64,000 nt of DNA from a virus, in the IMG/VR virus record IMGVR_UViG_3300042402_002641, positions 1 to 64,000 of that record; one strand, written 5' to 3'. Positions within the stretch are counted from its first letter, which is position 1. Each line of letters begins with the position of its first letter. The translations under genes were made by a program, and so were the position numbers. The notes below the pieces were generated by a model. The model ran no database searches and was not told the origin of the DNA. It saw only the letters and a program-made list of their open reading frames with translations. This document shows, in pieces, positions 16,040 to 23,676 of the stretch.

Positions 16040-17520
16040 TTTTTAATTTCTTGTATTCTCTGCCAAAGAGTGCGCTCATTCTGTTCAGCGTTTTGTGTGT
16101 AGGTTTCTTTGATTTTTTTTATCTGATTGCCTTGTTCGTCGTGTTCCATCCAGCTTACAGACGTATCTGGATCAGCCTTTTCTTCAGCCCATTCTTTGGC
16201 CTTGGCCGATTCTTCGATATCTGGATTTTCTTCTGCCCATTTCTTGGCCTCTGAGACCGCGTCTTGAAAATCTGCCCGAGGTTTGAGATAGTCCTCCCAC
16301 GGCAGGTGATCAATTACTCCTTTTTCTAGAAGGCGTCTTTGTAATTTAAGACTCATGTCAGGATGATCATGTTTCCAGGCAGTCATGGCCTGCTTTTCAT
16401 TCTGAGGAGCAGATTCTAATAATTCTTGATCTTCAAGTTCACGTTCTTGATTCACAGCTTTTTCAGCTTCGGCAATCAGGGTGTTCCATTCTTCCAGCCT
16501 AGATTCCATACCAGCATCATCATCTTTCACCGCGATATCATGAGGAGCTTCTTGTGCCTTGTCTTGATATTTTGTGTTTTCAAACAGATCCATTTGGTCA
16601 GACCCAGCTTTGACTGGGAACGGCCAATATGGACTAGCCATTAGATGTGGGGGATCTATTCTTTCTGTCTCTTCAGTTGTGACAGTAGGTGTATCAACGG
16701 ACACACTGCTTATAGGGCTGTCACCCTCCGTGATTTCTTCCTGTTTGCGGAACCACTGGAATGAATATTGGCTAGCCAATAACAAAATAACAGCCAGTGG
16801 ATCAAACACCACGACAATGATAATGATCACCCAGGTAACTGCTTTTTCTAATACGTTGGCATCTGGATTATCGCCGTAGATGAAATTAGCGATATATTTG
16901 ATTGGACCTACTTCTGCTTCAACTTTACGTACCTCAGCGGCAATAGGCGCCCTTTCTTCAGATAATTGACTAATAATTTTCTGTTCGGCAGTGATCTCAG
17001 ATTGGAGACGAGTACGTTCTTTTTGTTGTCCTCTCCGAATTGCCACTGCTTTGTCAGCACCCTTTTCATCTTGGCTTCGGCCCATGACTTGGTCCACAGC
17101 CTCATCCATCTGTTTAAGCGCCTTACGGTTCGCATCTATATTATCCTTGGCTGTTCGAATTTTTTCATCGTAGATCGCGATCCTGCTCTGTACATCACCT
17201 GATACTAGACTTTGATCACTGTGTGCTTTTGATAGGAACCCAAAGATGCCCATGCTAGTGATCAACATCAGAATGGCAATGGCAGCTAACAGATAGGCTC
17301 GAATAAAATATGGTGCTCGAAACCAGTTTTGTTTGAGCCACACGGTGCCAGCCAGTTTGCTGATTTCTAGGGCCACACCCATCACGATAATAGGAATAAC
17401 TGCCGCCGAGAATATGGCCATTAGTCCTGCCACACTATACCAAATAGCCACTGCGGATACAGTTAATCCGCTGAGTAAGGCCGACCAGGCAATGAATTTG
17501 TCGCTTGTATGAATTCTCAT
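16036..17520 (-). CDS. Large membrane protein with periplasmic coiled coil, unknown
   Basis: A 494-residue protein. Three membrane helices lie in the first 110 residues, a coiled coil follows at about 115-205 (KIRTAKDNIDANRKALKQM), then a fourth helix at about 227-250 (VIIIIVVVFDPLAVILLL). The last 230 residues are acidic and repeat-like with AKxWAEE motifs. Similar architecture recurs in T4-like phages of aquatic bacteria, with unknown function. A TAAATA box lies 7 bases upstream. Confidence 0.75.
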   Translation of the reverse strand: MRIHTSDKFIAWSALLSGLTVSAVAIWYSVAGLMAIFSAAVIPIIVMGVALEISKLAGTVWLKQNWFRAPYFIRAYLLAAIAILMLITSMGIFGFLSKAHSDQSLVSGDVQSRIAIYDEKIRTAKDNIDANRKALKQMDEAVDQVMGRSQDEKGADKAVAIRRGQQKERTRLQSEITAEQKIISQLSEERAPIAAEVRKVEAEVGPIKYIANFIYGDNPDANVLEKAVTWVIIIIVVVFDPLAVILLLASQYSFQWFRKQEEITEGDSPISSVSVDTPTVTTEETERIDPPHLMASPYWPFPVKAGSDQMDLFENTKYQDKAQEAPHDIAVKDDDAGMESRLEEWNTLIAEAEKAVNQERELEDQELLESAPQNEKQAMTAWKHDHPDMSLKLQRRLLEKGVIDHLPWEDYLKPRADFQDAVSEAKKWAEENPDIEESAKAKEWAEEKADPDTSVSWMEHDEQGNQIKKIKETYTQNAEQNERTLWQRIQEIKK

Positions 17521-17530
17521 GAACTAATAT

Positions 17531-17920
17531 TTAGTTGGACCACGTCCACCGATTATCTACGTCGTTAAAACACGCAGTAGCTCTCATGGTTTTTTCTACA
17601 TTGTAGGCAATGGCCTGTACGTGCAATCTACGACAGTAGCCTGCACCGCTGGGCCATGTAGCAGATGTCATAGCCATACCGCTGGCATCTTTCTTGTACC
17701 AACGCACTACTTCACCATTGTCTGCGTACATCACTGCATGATGTATGGCCTGATTATAAGCGGTCTTTTGTTCATCATCCAGAGTCTTGAACCAACCAAA
17801 AGTAAGGTCTGCCAATCTATTAGACCAAGCGGCAGAACTGTAGTTAAAGAATCTGGGATTCTCTAGATCATTGGCCAGTACCGAACTACTGGCCGTGAGT
17901 ATCAACAATTTCCCAACTAC
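17531..17920 (-). CDS. Secreted surface-antigen-like protein
   Basis: About 130 residues starting MVVGKLLILTASSSVLAND, a signal peptide; longer starts would overlap the upstream gene more deeply. The mature part includes WYKKDASG and CRRLHVQAIAYNVEKTMRATACF. This resembles the C-terminal half of the 17-kDa surface antigen (RT0821/Lpp0805 surface protein) family, with a Cys pair. It overlaps the lipoprotein gene upstream by 35 bases. It probably acts in the periplasm or outer membrane. Confidence 0.65.
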   Translation of the reverse strand, partial: VVGKLLILTASSSVLANDLENPRFFNYSSAAWSNRLADLTFGWFKTLDDEQKTAYNQAIHHAVMYADNGEVVRWYKKDASGMAMTSATWPSGAGYCRRLHVQAIAYNVEKTMRATACFNDVDNRWTWSN

Positions 17921-18212
17921 CATCAGGCAGCTGGCAACTGAGCGCACGGTATTGAACATCGGTTCCACCTTTCTTCATCCATCCATTAAAGTATCCACAG
18001 TTAGAACCTATTCCAACTCTGGCCACTGTGAGTCGCTTGACTTGATCGTCTGAGCATTCCACAGTGGTACGGCTGTTAACTCTCTCACCATTTTCTGTAA
18101 CAATGGTTTGATTGGTATAGCAGTACTGCGGCTTGTTGGCTGAAACCTTTGGTGAAGAACTACAGCCAACCAACGATACCGCAAGGATCGTTAGAGCTAG
18201 AATTTTCATCAC
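17886..18212 (-). CDS. Small lipoprotein, surface-antigen-like
   Basis: A 108-residue lipoprotein: signal peptide and lipobox (LAVSLVGCSSS), then a Cys-containing domain (PQYCYTNQ, TVECSDD, SNCGYF, LSCQLPDGSWEIV). The final CQLPDGSW resembles the end of outer-membrane surface antigens. It overlaps the lipoprotein gene upstream (ATGA), forming a three-gene envelope cluster with host-like sigma70 control. Confidence 0.7.
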   Translation of the reverse strand: MMKILALTILAVSLVGCSSSPKVSANKPQYCYTNQTIVTENGERVNSRTTVECSDDQVKRLTVARVGIGSNCGYFNGWMKKGGTDVQYRALSCQLPDGSWEIVDTHGQ

Positions 18213-18688
18213 TGTGCCTTGGCTTGTTTAGCTTCAGCGATCAACTGATCGAACACAGGCTTTGGCATTTCAAGACGCACAAAGGTATAGTGACGACCTT
18301 GCATGGTAAAATGTGCAGTCTCAGTTTTCAAATGTTCGCGAATAGTAGTGCTCTTGACCACATACGAGATAGAAGTTTTTGTGTTCTTCTTATCATTGAC
18401 AAAATCAATCTTGGTTTCGCTGTTGACTTCTGAATTGATGCGTTTTGCAAAATTATTCATTGCAATAGCATACATCTGTTCTTCTGCGGCCTGTGCATGA
18501 ATGCTTTCGCCCCCACCACAGGCGTAGGCAAACTCTTTCTTCCACCAAAACCAACCCTTAACACCTGCTTGCTGGCATTCTTGATACCAGTCTGGCTGTG
18601 CATAAGTTTTACGATCGTCAATACTCTTCATTGACGAACAACCAGAAATGGCTGCTGCCATCAAACCAACTGCTAGTGCCTTTTTCAT
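18209..18688 (-). CDS. Lipoprotein, LPP20-like
   Basis: A 159-residue lipoprotein with lipobox ISGCSS. The mature region has an aromatic stretch (QPDWYQECQQAGVKGWFWWKKE), then an alpha/beta domain (about 60-150) typical of LPP20-like periplasmic lipoproteins. It is the first gene behind a strong sigma70 promoter. The Shine-Dalgarno AAAGG lies at normal spacing. Its role during infection is unknown; surface modification or superinfection exclusion are possible. Confidence 0.72.
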   Translation of the reverse strand: MKKALAVGLMAAAISGCSSMKSIDDRKTYAQPDWYQECQQAGVKGWFWWKKEFAYACGGGESIHAQAAEEQMYAIAMNNFAKRINSEVNSETKIDFVNDKKNTKTSISYVVKSTTIREHLKTETAHFTMQGRHYTFVRLEMPKPVFDQLIAEAKQAKAQ

Positions 18689-18722
18689 AAAAACCTTTCT
18701 GTGTGTGAATTAATACAGTACA

Positions 18723-18751
18723 AGTATAGCACCGTGGCCGATCAAAGTCAA
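18723..18751 (-). promoter_or_regulatory. Sigma70 promoter overlapped by a palindrome
   Basis: TTGACT, 17-nt spacer, TATACT on the minus strand, upstream of the three lipoprotein genes. A perfect inverted repeat CACCGTGG/CCACGGTG (about 18731-18758) overlaps the promoter, as an operator would, and could also act as the terminator of the upstream holin gene. Confidence 0.8.
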
Positions 18752-18768
18752 CCACGGTGTTTACCAAA

Positions 18769-19071
18769 TTACTTGAAGAAGATCAATGCCATTAACACTG
18801 CTTGAATAATGAATCCAAACCCAATTGTGACGATGTTTAACATGTCTTTCTGGATAGTGGCTTTGACAAACAACAAGGTTAATCCTGTCCAAACCAACAG
18901 CACCAAATCTACACCCGGTAATCTGTCTGTTAGTCCTGCCATCACTGCCAGTAGACTGGGTATTGTTGATGCATGCAATACTATTACTGCTAACCATCCA
19001 AATGTTTCTGCCGAAATCACAGAAATTTTAGTTTGGATAAATTCTTTCAGTTGATTGATATTTGTCATCAT
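18769..19071 (-). CDS. Membrane protein, putative holin
   Basis: A 100-residue protein with three hydrophobic helices (about 25-48, 52-70 and 77-98) after a short charged N-terminus. Its start overlaps the stop of the SleB-type hydrolase (ATGATG), the arrangement of a lysis cassette. A class I holin is the likeliest role, based on topology and neighbour only. Confidence 0.65.
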   Translation of the reverse strand: MMTNINQLKEFIQTKISVISAETFGWLAVIVLHASTIPSLLAVMAGLTDRLPGVDLVLLVWTGLTLLFVKATIQKDMLNIVTIGFGFIIQAVLMALIFFK

Positions 19072-19622
19072 ATTTTAGATTCCTTTGCTCGATAAAAAAC
19101 GTGTTGACCTATTTGTCCAATTTTTGGTAAATTCCATCTTGGGTTAACGTAGGTGGCATGATAATACAAAGCATCTTTGAGAACAGACAATCTAAATCCT
19201 TCCAAAAGAACTTTCTTAGCGACTTCATAGCTTTCATTGTAGGCTTCCTTGTTTATGGGACGATTTTTATGTGTAGAGTCGCAGTACCATGAGAACTGGC
19301 ATACAACTTTTTCCATAACAACATTTTTTTGGTACACAACTCCGCAGACATCCTTACCAAATACGCCGGCTTGTACACGGTTCAGTGTGACCTGAGCCAC
19401 TGCTACCTTACCTTCGAACGGCTCATAACCTGCTTCGCGATAAATGTTAATGGCTAAACAATCTAACTGTTGCTCTCGAGTTTTGATAGATATCACATCT
19501 TGACTATAATATCCATTTTTCTCTTTGAGACCTAAAAATTTAGTAGCGGTTAAAGTTTGAACCAGCACGACTACTAGAATAAATCCTACGATGTAGGATA
19601 TAATACGAATTGACTTTTCCAT
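19068..19622 (-). CDS. Cell wall hydrolase, SleB/CwlJ family (endolysin)
   Basis: A 184-residue protein with an uncleaved N-terminal anchor (IISYIVGFILVVVLVQTL), as in signal-anchor-release endolysins. The hydrolase domain follows: LAINIYREAGYEPFEGKVAV carries the catalytic Glu, followed by AQVTLNRVQAG, CQFSWYCDS and the final YHATYVNPRW. The family cleaves the glycan or cross-links of peptidoglycan. A strong Shine-Dalgarno (AAAGGAGG) fixes the start at the internal ATG at 19622. Its leader contains a multi-hairpin RNA. Confidence 0.85.
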   Translation of the reverse strand: MEKSIRIISYIVGFILVVVLVQTLTATKFLGLKEKNGYYSQDVISIKTREQQLDCLAINIYREAGYEPFEGKVAVAQVTLNRVQAGVFGKDVCGVVYQKNVVMEKVVCQFSWYCDSTHKNRPINKEAYNESYEVAKKVLLEGFRLSVLKDALYYHATYVNPRWNLPKIGQIGQHVFYRAKESKI

Positions 19623-19641
19623 AAGTCCTCCTTTCATTTAG

Positions 19642-19866
19642 TGTGCGATGTTTTGCACAATACATTAAGGGAGTTAACTTCACGAGGCTCTGAAAGAACC
19701 CTACTTTCGTGTAGTTGTCTCCATTGGACGCACAAGCTCATAACATTGTGTGCCTTTGGCGACCCTTGGCATCCCGAAAATACGGGTTTCTCATTGGCCA
19801 AGACCCGCGGAACCGTTTCAGCTTTTGACATACTTTGGTTCTACTATCTCAGTTTCTTTGCGAAAC
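19642..19866 (-). ncRNA. Candidate structured RNA or 5' leader upstream of the endolysin
   Basis: A 290-base stretch without a convincing gene. On the minus strand it holds successive hairpins: GTTTC/GAAAC (19852-19866), TTGGC/GCCAA enclosing CCCG/CGGG (19766-19801), GCACA/TGTGC (19730-19753) and a long composite stem (19686-19722). The composite stem has outer GGAG/CTCC, a 10-bp arm with one mismatch and an inner GGUUCU/AGAGCC. A last TGTGC/GCACA (19642-19659) lies just before the endolysin Shine-Dalgarno. The inner stem pairs fully, with a G-U, only on the minus strand, which supports that orientation. A 65-codon frame crosses it but lacks a Shine-Dalgarno and looks non-coding. No known RNA family recognised. 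Confidence 0.5.
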
Positions 19867-19913
19867 GTTTAATATATAGTCGATATTTTGGATTCATAGT
19901 CTTATACTGGTGA

Positions 19914-20309
19914 TTATCGACGCATTTTGGAGATATCTTGTGCTTCTTCATCTGAAAACACAGGCACAGCATTGCTCTTGTGCATTGTAGCGATTCCTTT
20001 AACTTTGGTTCCGGTATAAACAGGACTGGGCTTCAACAGGGCGTTACCGCCAGTGTCGACACTTTTAATGTGTGCAGTAGTGTTTCTACCTTCGGGAATG
20101 GTAAGGCTGTAAGATCCCTTAAGGGGAGCCGCAGCCAATCCAGATCTACGTTTTTTATCTTCAGCCTCGACGGCCCAACGCTTCTGTAGTTCTTTCCACG
20201 ATTCGTCCAATTCTCTAGCCTTTCTAGCATGTTCAGCCGAGGCGAATTTCTTCTTGCCTTTACGCTTGCCTGTGGTTGAAAGCCACGGACCTTCTAAGTG
20301 CATACTCAA
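19914..20309 (-). CDS. Basic protein, unknown
   Basis: A 131-residue soluble protein with a Lys/Arg-rich N-terminal helix (KRKGKKKFASAEHARKARELDESW) and a less ordered C-terminus. It reads like a small nucleic-acid-binding or virion-packaged protein, but no family is recognised. The Shine-Dalgarno GGAGG is 6 bases from a TTG and 12 from the in-frame ATG at 20303, so a TTG start is possible. A strong sigma70 promoter precedes it. Confidence 0.65.
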   Translation of the reverse strand: MSMHLEGPWLSTTGKRKGKKKFASAEHARKARELDESWKELQKRWAVEAEDKKRRSGLAAAPLKGSYSLTIPEGRNTTAHIKSVDTGGNALLKPSPVYTGTKVKGIATMHKSNAVPVFSDEEAQDISKMRR

Positions 20310-20342
20310 AAGAAACCTCCAAACTTGTTAAACTATACAACT

Positions 20343-20371
20343 AGTATAACAGAAGGTTTGGAAGTTGTCAA
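20343..20371 (-). promoter_or_regulatory. Sigma70 promoter
   Basis: TTGACA, a 17-nt spacer and TATACT on the minus strand, about 35 bases before the 131-residue basic protein gene. Confidence 0.82.
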
Positions 20372-20378
20372 GTTCAAA

Positions 20379-21275
20379 TTAGATTACAGGAGTATACTCA
20401 ATACCAGTTGTTGCTAACCCTACCAATCCAATTGTAGTTTCAAATGCTGTCAGCTCGCTAGCGGCAACTAAAACATCAGCTTGAGTTAGATTACTAGCAG
20501 TCATCCAATTGGTGTATTCGGCGACCTGTAGCAATGTAGCATCAGTACCAAAGACATTTTTGTAAACGTGTTTGATAAATGTTTCATTACTAACACCACC
20601 TGCGTCTGTTTTATAAACATCTGTAGCTAACAATGCTTCGGCTAATTGTTTGTTTGCCCAACCTGCGTCAGCAAGATGGATACCGACACCTGTATAGGCT
20701 TTGGTAACATCAGTGGTACCTAATGCGGCTGCTAACAAAGCATAGACATCGCCAGCACGACCTGCGGCATCAAACGCAATAGCTTTATCCGTAAACACTA
20801 CACGTTCATGGTCTGCTAGTGTATATGAAACATTAGTAGCTAGTGTGCTAGTGGCTGTGATCTCATCGGCAGCTTTAGCAACTGTGAATTCTGAGCTTGC
20901 GCCTCCGAATGTGTAGGTATCAATTCCGGTAGTACCAGTAACATCAACTTGAACGTCTACTGTTCCATCGCCAACACGGCCTGTACCTACTACACCAAAG
21001 GTAGCAACTTTACCAGCGGCGCCAACTGTGGCAACAGTGACTATTAGATTGTTAGCTGTTGTTCCGCCTAGTGCCGTACCGGCAAGGGTAATTGTATCGC
21101 CTGCAACATAACCTGTGCCTGCGCTGGCTACTAATGAGTCAAGAACAACAGAATATGTTCCGTTGGTTTTTGTAACATCAAATGTGGCACCGTCTCCTGA
21201 ACCGCCTGTTAGGCCTGTAACATTTTGATAGGTTGCGTTAATTGGTTTGTCTTTAATTGTGATTGTTGTTGTCAT
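20379..21275 (-). CDS. Surface or virion protein with DUF4214 domain
   Basis: A 298-residue protein without a signal peptide. The N-terminal half is Gly/Thr/Val beta-repeat sequence (LTGGSGDGATFDVT, GYVAGDTITLAGTALGG) of phage fibre or adhesin type. The C-terminal half has LADHERVVFTDKAIAFDAAG and FIKHVYKNVFGTDATLLQ, typical of DUF4214 regions in RTX and S-layer proteins of aquatic proteobacteria. It may be a virion decoration or a protein exported for adhesion. The DUF4214 part looks host-acquired. Confidence 0.7.
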   Translation of the reverse strand: MTTTITIKDKPINATYQNVTGLTGGSGDGATFDVTKTNGTYSVVLDSLVASAGTGYVAGDTITLAGTALGGTTANNLIVTVATVGAAGKVATFGVVGTGRVGDGTVDVQVDVTGTTGIDTYTFGGASSEFTVAKAADEITATSTLATNVSYTLADHERVVFTDKAIAFDAAGRAGDVYALLAAALGTTDVTKAYTGVGIHLADAGWANKQLAEALLATDVYKTDAGGVSNETFIKHVYKNVFGTDATLLQVAEYTNWMTASNLTQADVLVAASELTAFETTIGLVGLATTGIEYTPVI

Positions 21276-21382
21276 ACGTTTTCCTTTTAATGATATGATC
21301 CTACAATTATACGTGAACTATCAAACAGAACATGTGCGTGTACGCACAACTTCGACACAATAATTTAGAAATATTACCAAAA

Positions 21383-21407
21383 ATAAACCCGCCGGAGCGG
21401 GTTTATC
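21383..21407 (-). terminator. Rho-independent terminator after ahpD
   Basis: Stem TAAACCCGC/GCGGGTTTA with a CGGA loop lies 17 bases past the ahpD stop, followed on the minus strand by a short T-rich run. Confidence 0.75.
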
Positions 21408-21423
21408 TATTGTTGCAACTAAA

Positions 21424-21930
21424 TTAACTATTCAATACTTTGGCTACTGAATTCATAACTGCGGCAATGCGGCCAATATCACGTAGGTTCTCTACAGTAT
21501 AACCTTCTTGCTTCAATGTTTCGTAATGTGCTTTAACACAGAAATGACACTTGCCAACAATACTTGCGGCAAGACTAAATGCTTCAAAGTTTGCCTTGGT
21601 AGTTCCACCGTGGCTAGCAATAGCATTCATACGCAGTTGCGCTGGCAAGCCCTTAAGACTAGGATCGTCAGCCATTTCAACGAATGGATACCACACATTG
21701 TTCTGTGCCATAATACTTGCGGCAGTCATTGCTGACTCGGCATGTACTGGAGCATCTGCTAAAATTACTGATAGTATCTTTCCGTTGCCAGTTGCGGCTA
21801 ATGCAGCTACAGCACATCCCAAGGCAACATCAGCATCTAGTGTACTACGTACTAGTACAGCATCAAGATTTAACTTAGTGTCCTTTGCGTAATCTGGTAA
21901 TGCGCCTTTTACTGTGTCAATAAAACTCAT
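21424..21930 (-). CDS. ahpD: Alkylhydroperoxidase AhpD
   Basis: A 168-residue helical protein with the AhpD redox centre KCHFCVKAH: C128, C131 and H135. AhpD regenerates reduced AhpC, in known cases using lipoamide. Its length equals bacterial AhpD (about 175). It shares an operon with the AhpC-type peroxiredoxin two genes upstream and a small SGNH hydrolase between them (ATGA overlap). Confidence 0.9.
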   Translation of the reverse strand: MSFIDTVKGALPDYAKDTKLNLDAVLVRSTLDADVALGCAVAALAATGNGKILSVILADAPVHAESAMTAASIMAQNNVWYPFVEMADDPSLKGLPAQLRMNAIASHGGTTKANFEAFSLAASIVGKCHFCVKAHYETLKQEGYTVENLRDIGRIAAVMNSVAKVLNS

Positions 21931-22340
21931 CGTGTCTGTTCTCCTAAAATCTTATAACCACGGCCTGTAGGATGAACGCCGTCGGCACTCATATGATTCT
22001 TTGGCCTAGGCAATATTGTATCGCCGTATTCCTTGGCAATGCGAACGATTGCATCGTGTGGAACGGGTTTACGATCTTGTCCAGGGTCAATCCAAAATAC
22101 TCGATCACCTTTAATGGCTTGTCGCATTTTACGAAGTTCCGCCTCTGTCTTGACACCTTTGTGGTCATTGGCGCCAAGACTAATGATTATAGTTCGAGCA
22201 GGTTGAGCAGAGGCTTTGGCCAAGTAGTCCTTGTTCCATTGCCACGAGTTCCAACCACCTTTTGCGTAAGCGACACATTCTGGACGAGCCATGGCGGTAC
22301 CTACTGCTATGCTATCTCCTACTATTAGGCAGTCTAACAT
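21927..22340 (-). CDS. SGNH/GDSL-family hydrolase
   Basis: A 137-residue protein starting MLDCLIVGDSIAVGTA. Block I GDS holds the catalytic Ser, SLGAND is block III and DGVHPTGRGY is block V with the catalytic Asp and His. It is small for the family, which includes esterases and peptidoglycan or glycan deacetylases. The start codon overlaps the ahpC stop (TAATG). With no signal peptide it should act in the cytoplasm or on the virion. Confidence 0.85.
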   Translation of the reverse strand: MLDCLIVGDSIAVGTAMARPECVAYAKGGWNSWQWNKDYLAKASAQPARTIIISLGANDHKGVKTEAELRKMRQAIKGDRVFWIDPGQDRKPVPHDAIVRIAKEYGDTILPRPKNHMSADGVHPTGRGYKILGEQTR

Positions 22341-22879
22341 TACAATGTCTCGCCGCCGACTGTACGATTGCAAGCACATAGTTCGCCAGTTTGTAGCGCA
22401 TCTAATACACGAAGTGTCTCTTCTGGGCTACGGCCAACGTTCAAGTTGTTAACTGTCACGTGTTGAATAACGTTGTCTGGGTCAACGATGAATGTAGCAC
22501 GAAGGGCTGCACCTGCCGGAGCATAGAATACGCCCAACTGCTCGATCAAACTCATTTCACCACGTTGGGTGTCAGCGAATTGATTGTGTGTGATTTTCTT
22601 TAGATCAGCATGGGCGTTCTGCCAGCTAACTTTGCAGAACTCGTTGTCTGTGCTGCCTGTTAGCAATACTGCATCACGGTCGGCAAAGTCACCTGCTAGT
22701 TTGTCGTAGGCTACAATTTCTGTAGGGCATACGAATGTAAAATCTTTTGGATAGTAGACAATTACTTTCCACTTGCCTTCAAAACTTTGATCTGTAATTG
22801 TATAGAATGCGTCTTCTGGTTGTCCTGGGCGAACACCTGTTACTGCGAATGGGGCTAATTTATCACCAACTGTTTTCAT
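22340..22879 (-). CDS. ahpC: AhpC/Prx1-type peroxiredoxin
   Basis: A 179-residue peroxiredoxin. The peroxidatic Cys is C51 in DFTFVCPTEIVAYD, and the C-terminal resolving region is GELCACNRTVGGETL. It reduces hydrogen peroxide and organic peroxides. Pairing with AhpD rather than AhpF suggests AhpD-type recycling. The promoter overlaps a perfect palindrome that may bind a regulator. Confidence 0.93.
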   Translation of the reverse strand: MKTVGDKLAPFAVTGVRPGQPEDAFYTITDQSFEGKWKVIVYYPKDFTFVCPTEIVAYDKLAGDFADRDAVLLTGSTDNEFCKVSWQNAHADLKKITHNQFADTQRGEMSLIEQLGVFYAPAGAALRATFIVDPDNVIQHVTVNNLNVGRSPEETLRVLDALQTGELCACNRTVGGETL

Positions 22880-22933
22880 ATCTTCTCCTTGTGTGTGTTG
22901 AAAACTAATAACAATCTGTTATTGTATACGTAC

Positions 22934-22967
22934 ATTATATATCCTATTGATCTACAAAATCAATAGG
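22934..22967 (-). promoter_or_regulatory. ahpC promoter with perfect palindromic operator-like site
   Basis: On the minus strand TTGATT, 18 nt, TATAAT. A perfect inverted repeat CCTATTGAT/ATCAATAGG (22943-22967, 7-nt spacer) covers the -35 and spacer. A partial copy (TCAATAGATTTTTTCAAT) lies further upstream at about 22993-23010. Redox-responsive control is plausible but the regulator is unknown. Confidence 0.65.
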
Positions 22968-23012
22968 TTTTGTCTAAATATTTTTTTATAGGGTCAATAG
23001 ATTTTTTCAATA

Positions 23013-23037
23013 TCAAAAAAGGACCTTAGGTCCTTCT
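23013..23037 (-). terminator. Rho-independent terminator, possibly bidirectional
   Basis: AAGGACC-TTA-GGTCCTT stem flanked by A- and T-rich runs, located past the sulfotransferase-like gene. The same GGACC/GGTCC hairpin type recurs at 41578 and 42480. Confidence 0.75.
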
Positions 23038-23055
23038 GCATATTTGCGTTAGATT

Positions 23056-23676
23056 TCATATTACTTTCACTGCTATGTCGTTCGCTGAGTAATCCTGTAT
23101 GTATTCAATCGGAGGGCATTTAATTTTCAAAAGACTGGCCAACAATCTATTTGTTTGTGGCTCAATTCCACTGTAACTGTGCCATGCCTGCACTAAACCT
23201 TTGTTTTGTTGAGTAATTTGGTCGGCCATGTGATTGAAATCTCGATAATATCTATTGTAATCTGGATAGGTGATGTTAAATCCGCCACAGCGCACCCACC
23301 AACCCAGACAAGCGTCATCTCCACGATGCACCAATATAATCGGCGAATCTGGCCAGGTCTGTTTTAAAAATCCTATGTGATAAGTGAACATGTGACTTTT
23401 GATTATTCGTACGCCTGTACCACTGAAAGGGCGATCAAATTCGTCTTCGCATTGATCTTTGGTGTAGTGATCCAACCGATCAAACCACGAACCAAATTCC
23501 ATGCCAGGATCAAAATAGCTGCCCAGATGCATGGGCTGACCAGCATAGGCTCCTGGATGGGCGTAGCTTCGTTGGGAGCTGTCATCGGATCTATCAATGT
23601 CAGAACTATAATAAATGTTTTTAACTACCGAGCTCCACTTGGAACCCGGTGCTCCGGCTACGAAAATATATTTCAA
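23056..23676 (-). CDS. Sulfotransferase-like protein
   Basis: A 206-residue protein. The N-terminal strand-loop YIFVAGAPGSKWSSVVKNI resembles the 5'-phosphosulfate loop of sulfotransferases, and RIIKSHMFTYHIGFL with SPIILVHRGDDACLGWW resembles the 3'-phosphate binding strand-helix (R-x(n)-S). Sulfotransferases move sulfate from PAPS to an acceptor; an APS-kinase-like gene lies 2 kb away. The match is by pattern and could be a related P-loop fold. Confidence 0.6.
   Translation of the reverse strand: MKYIFVAGAPGSKWSSVVKNIYYSSDIDRSDDSSQRSYAHPGAYAGQPMHLGSYFDPGMEFGSWFDRLDHYTKDQCEDEFDRPFSGTGVRIIKSHMFTYHIGFLKQTWPDSPIILVHRGDDACLGWWVRCGGFNITYPDYNRYYRDFNHMADQITQQNKGLVQAWHSYSGIEPQTNRLLASLLKIKCPPIEYIQDYSANDIAVKVI

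Noticed and set aside
19634-19831. 65-codon minus-strand frame in the structured region
   Set aside because: No Shine-Dalgarno, unusual composition and full overlap with the hairpins; I treat the region as RNA.
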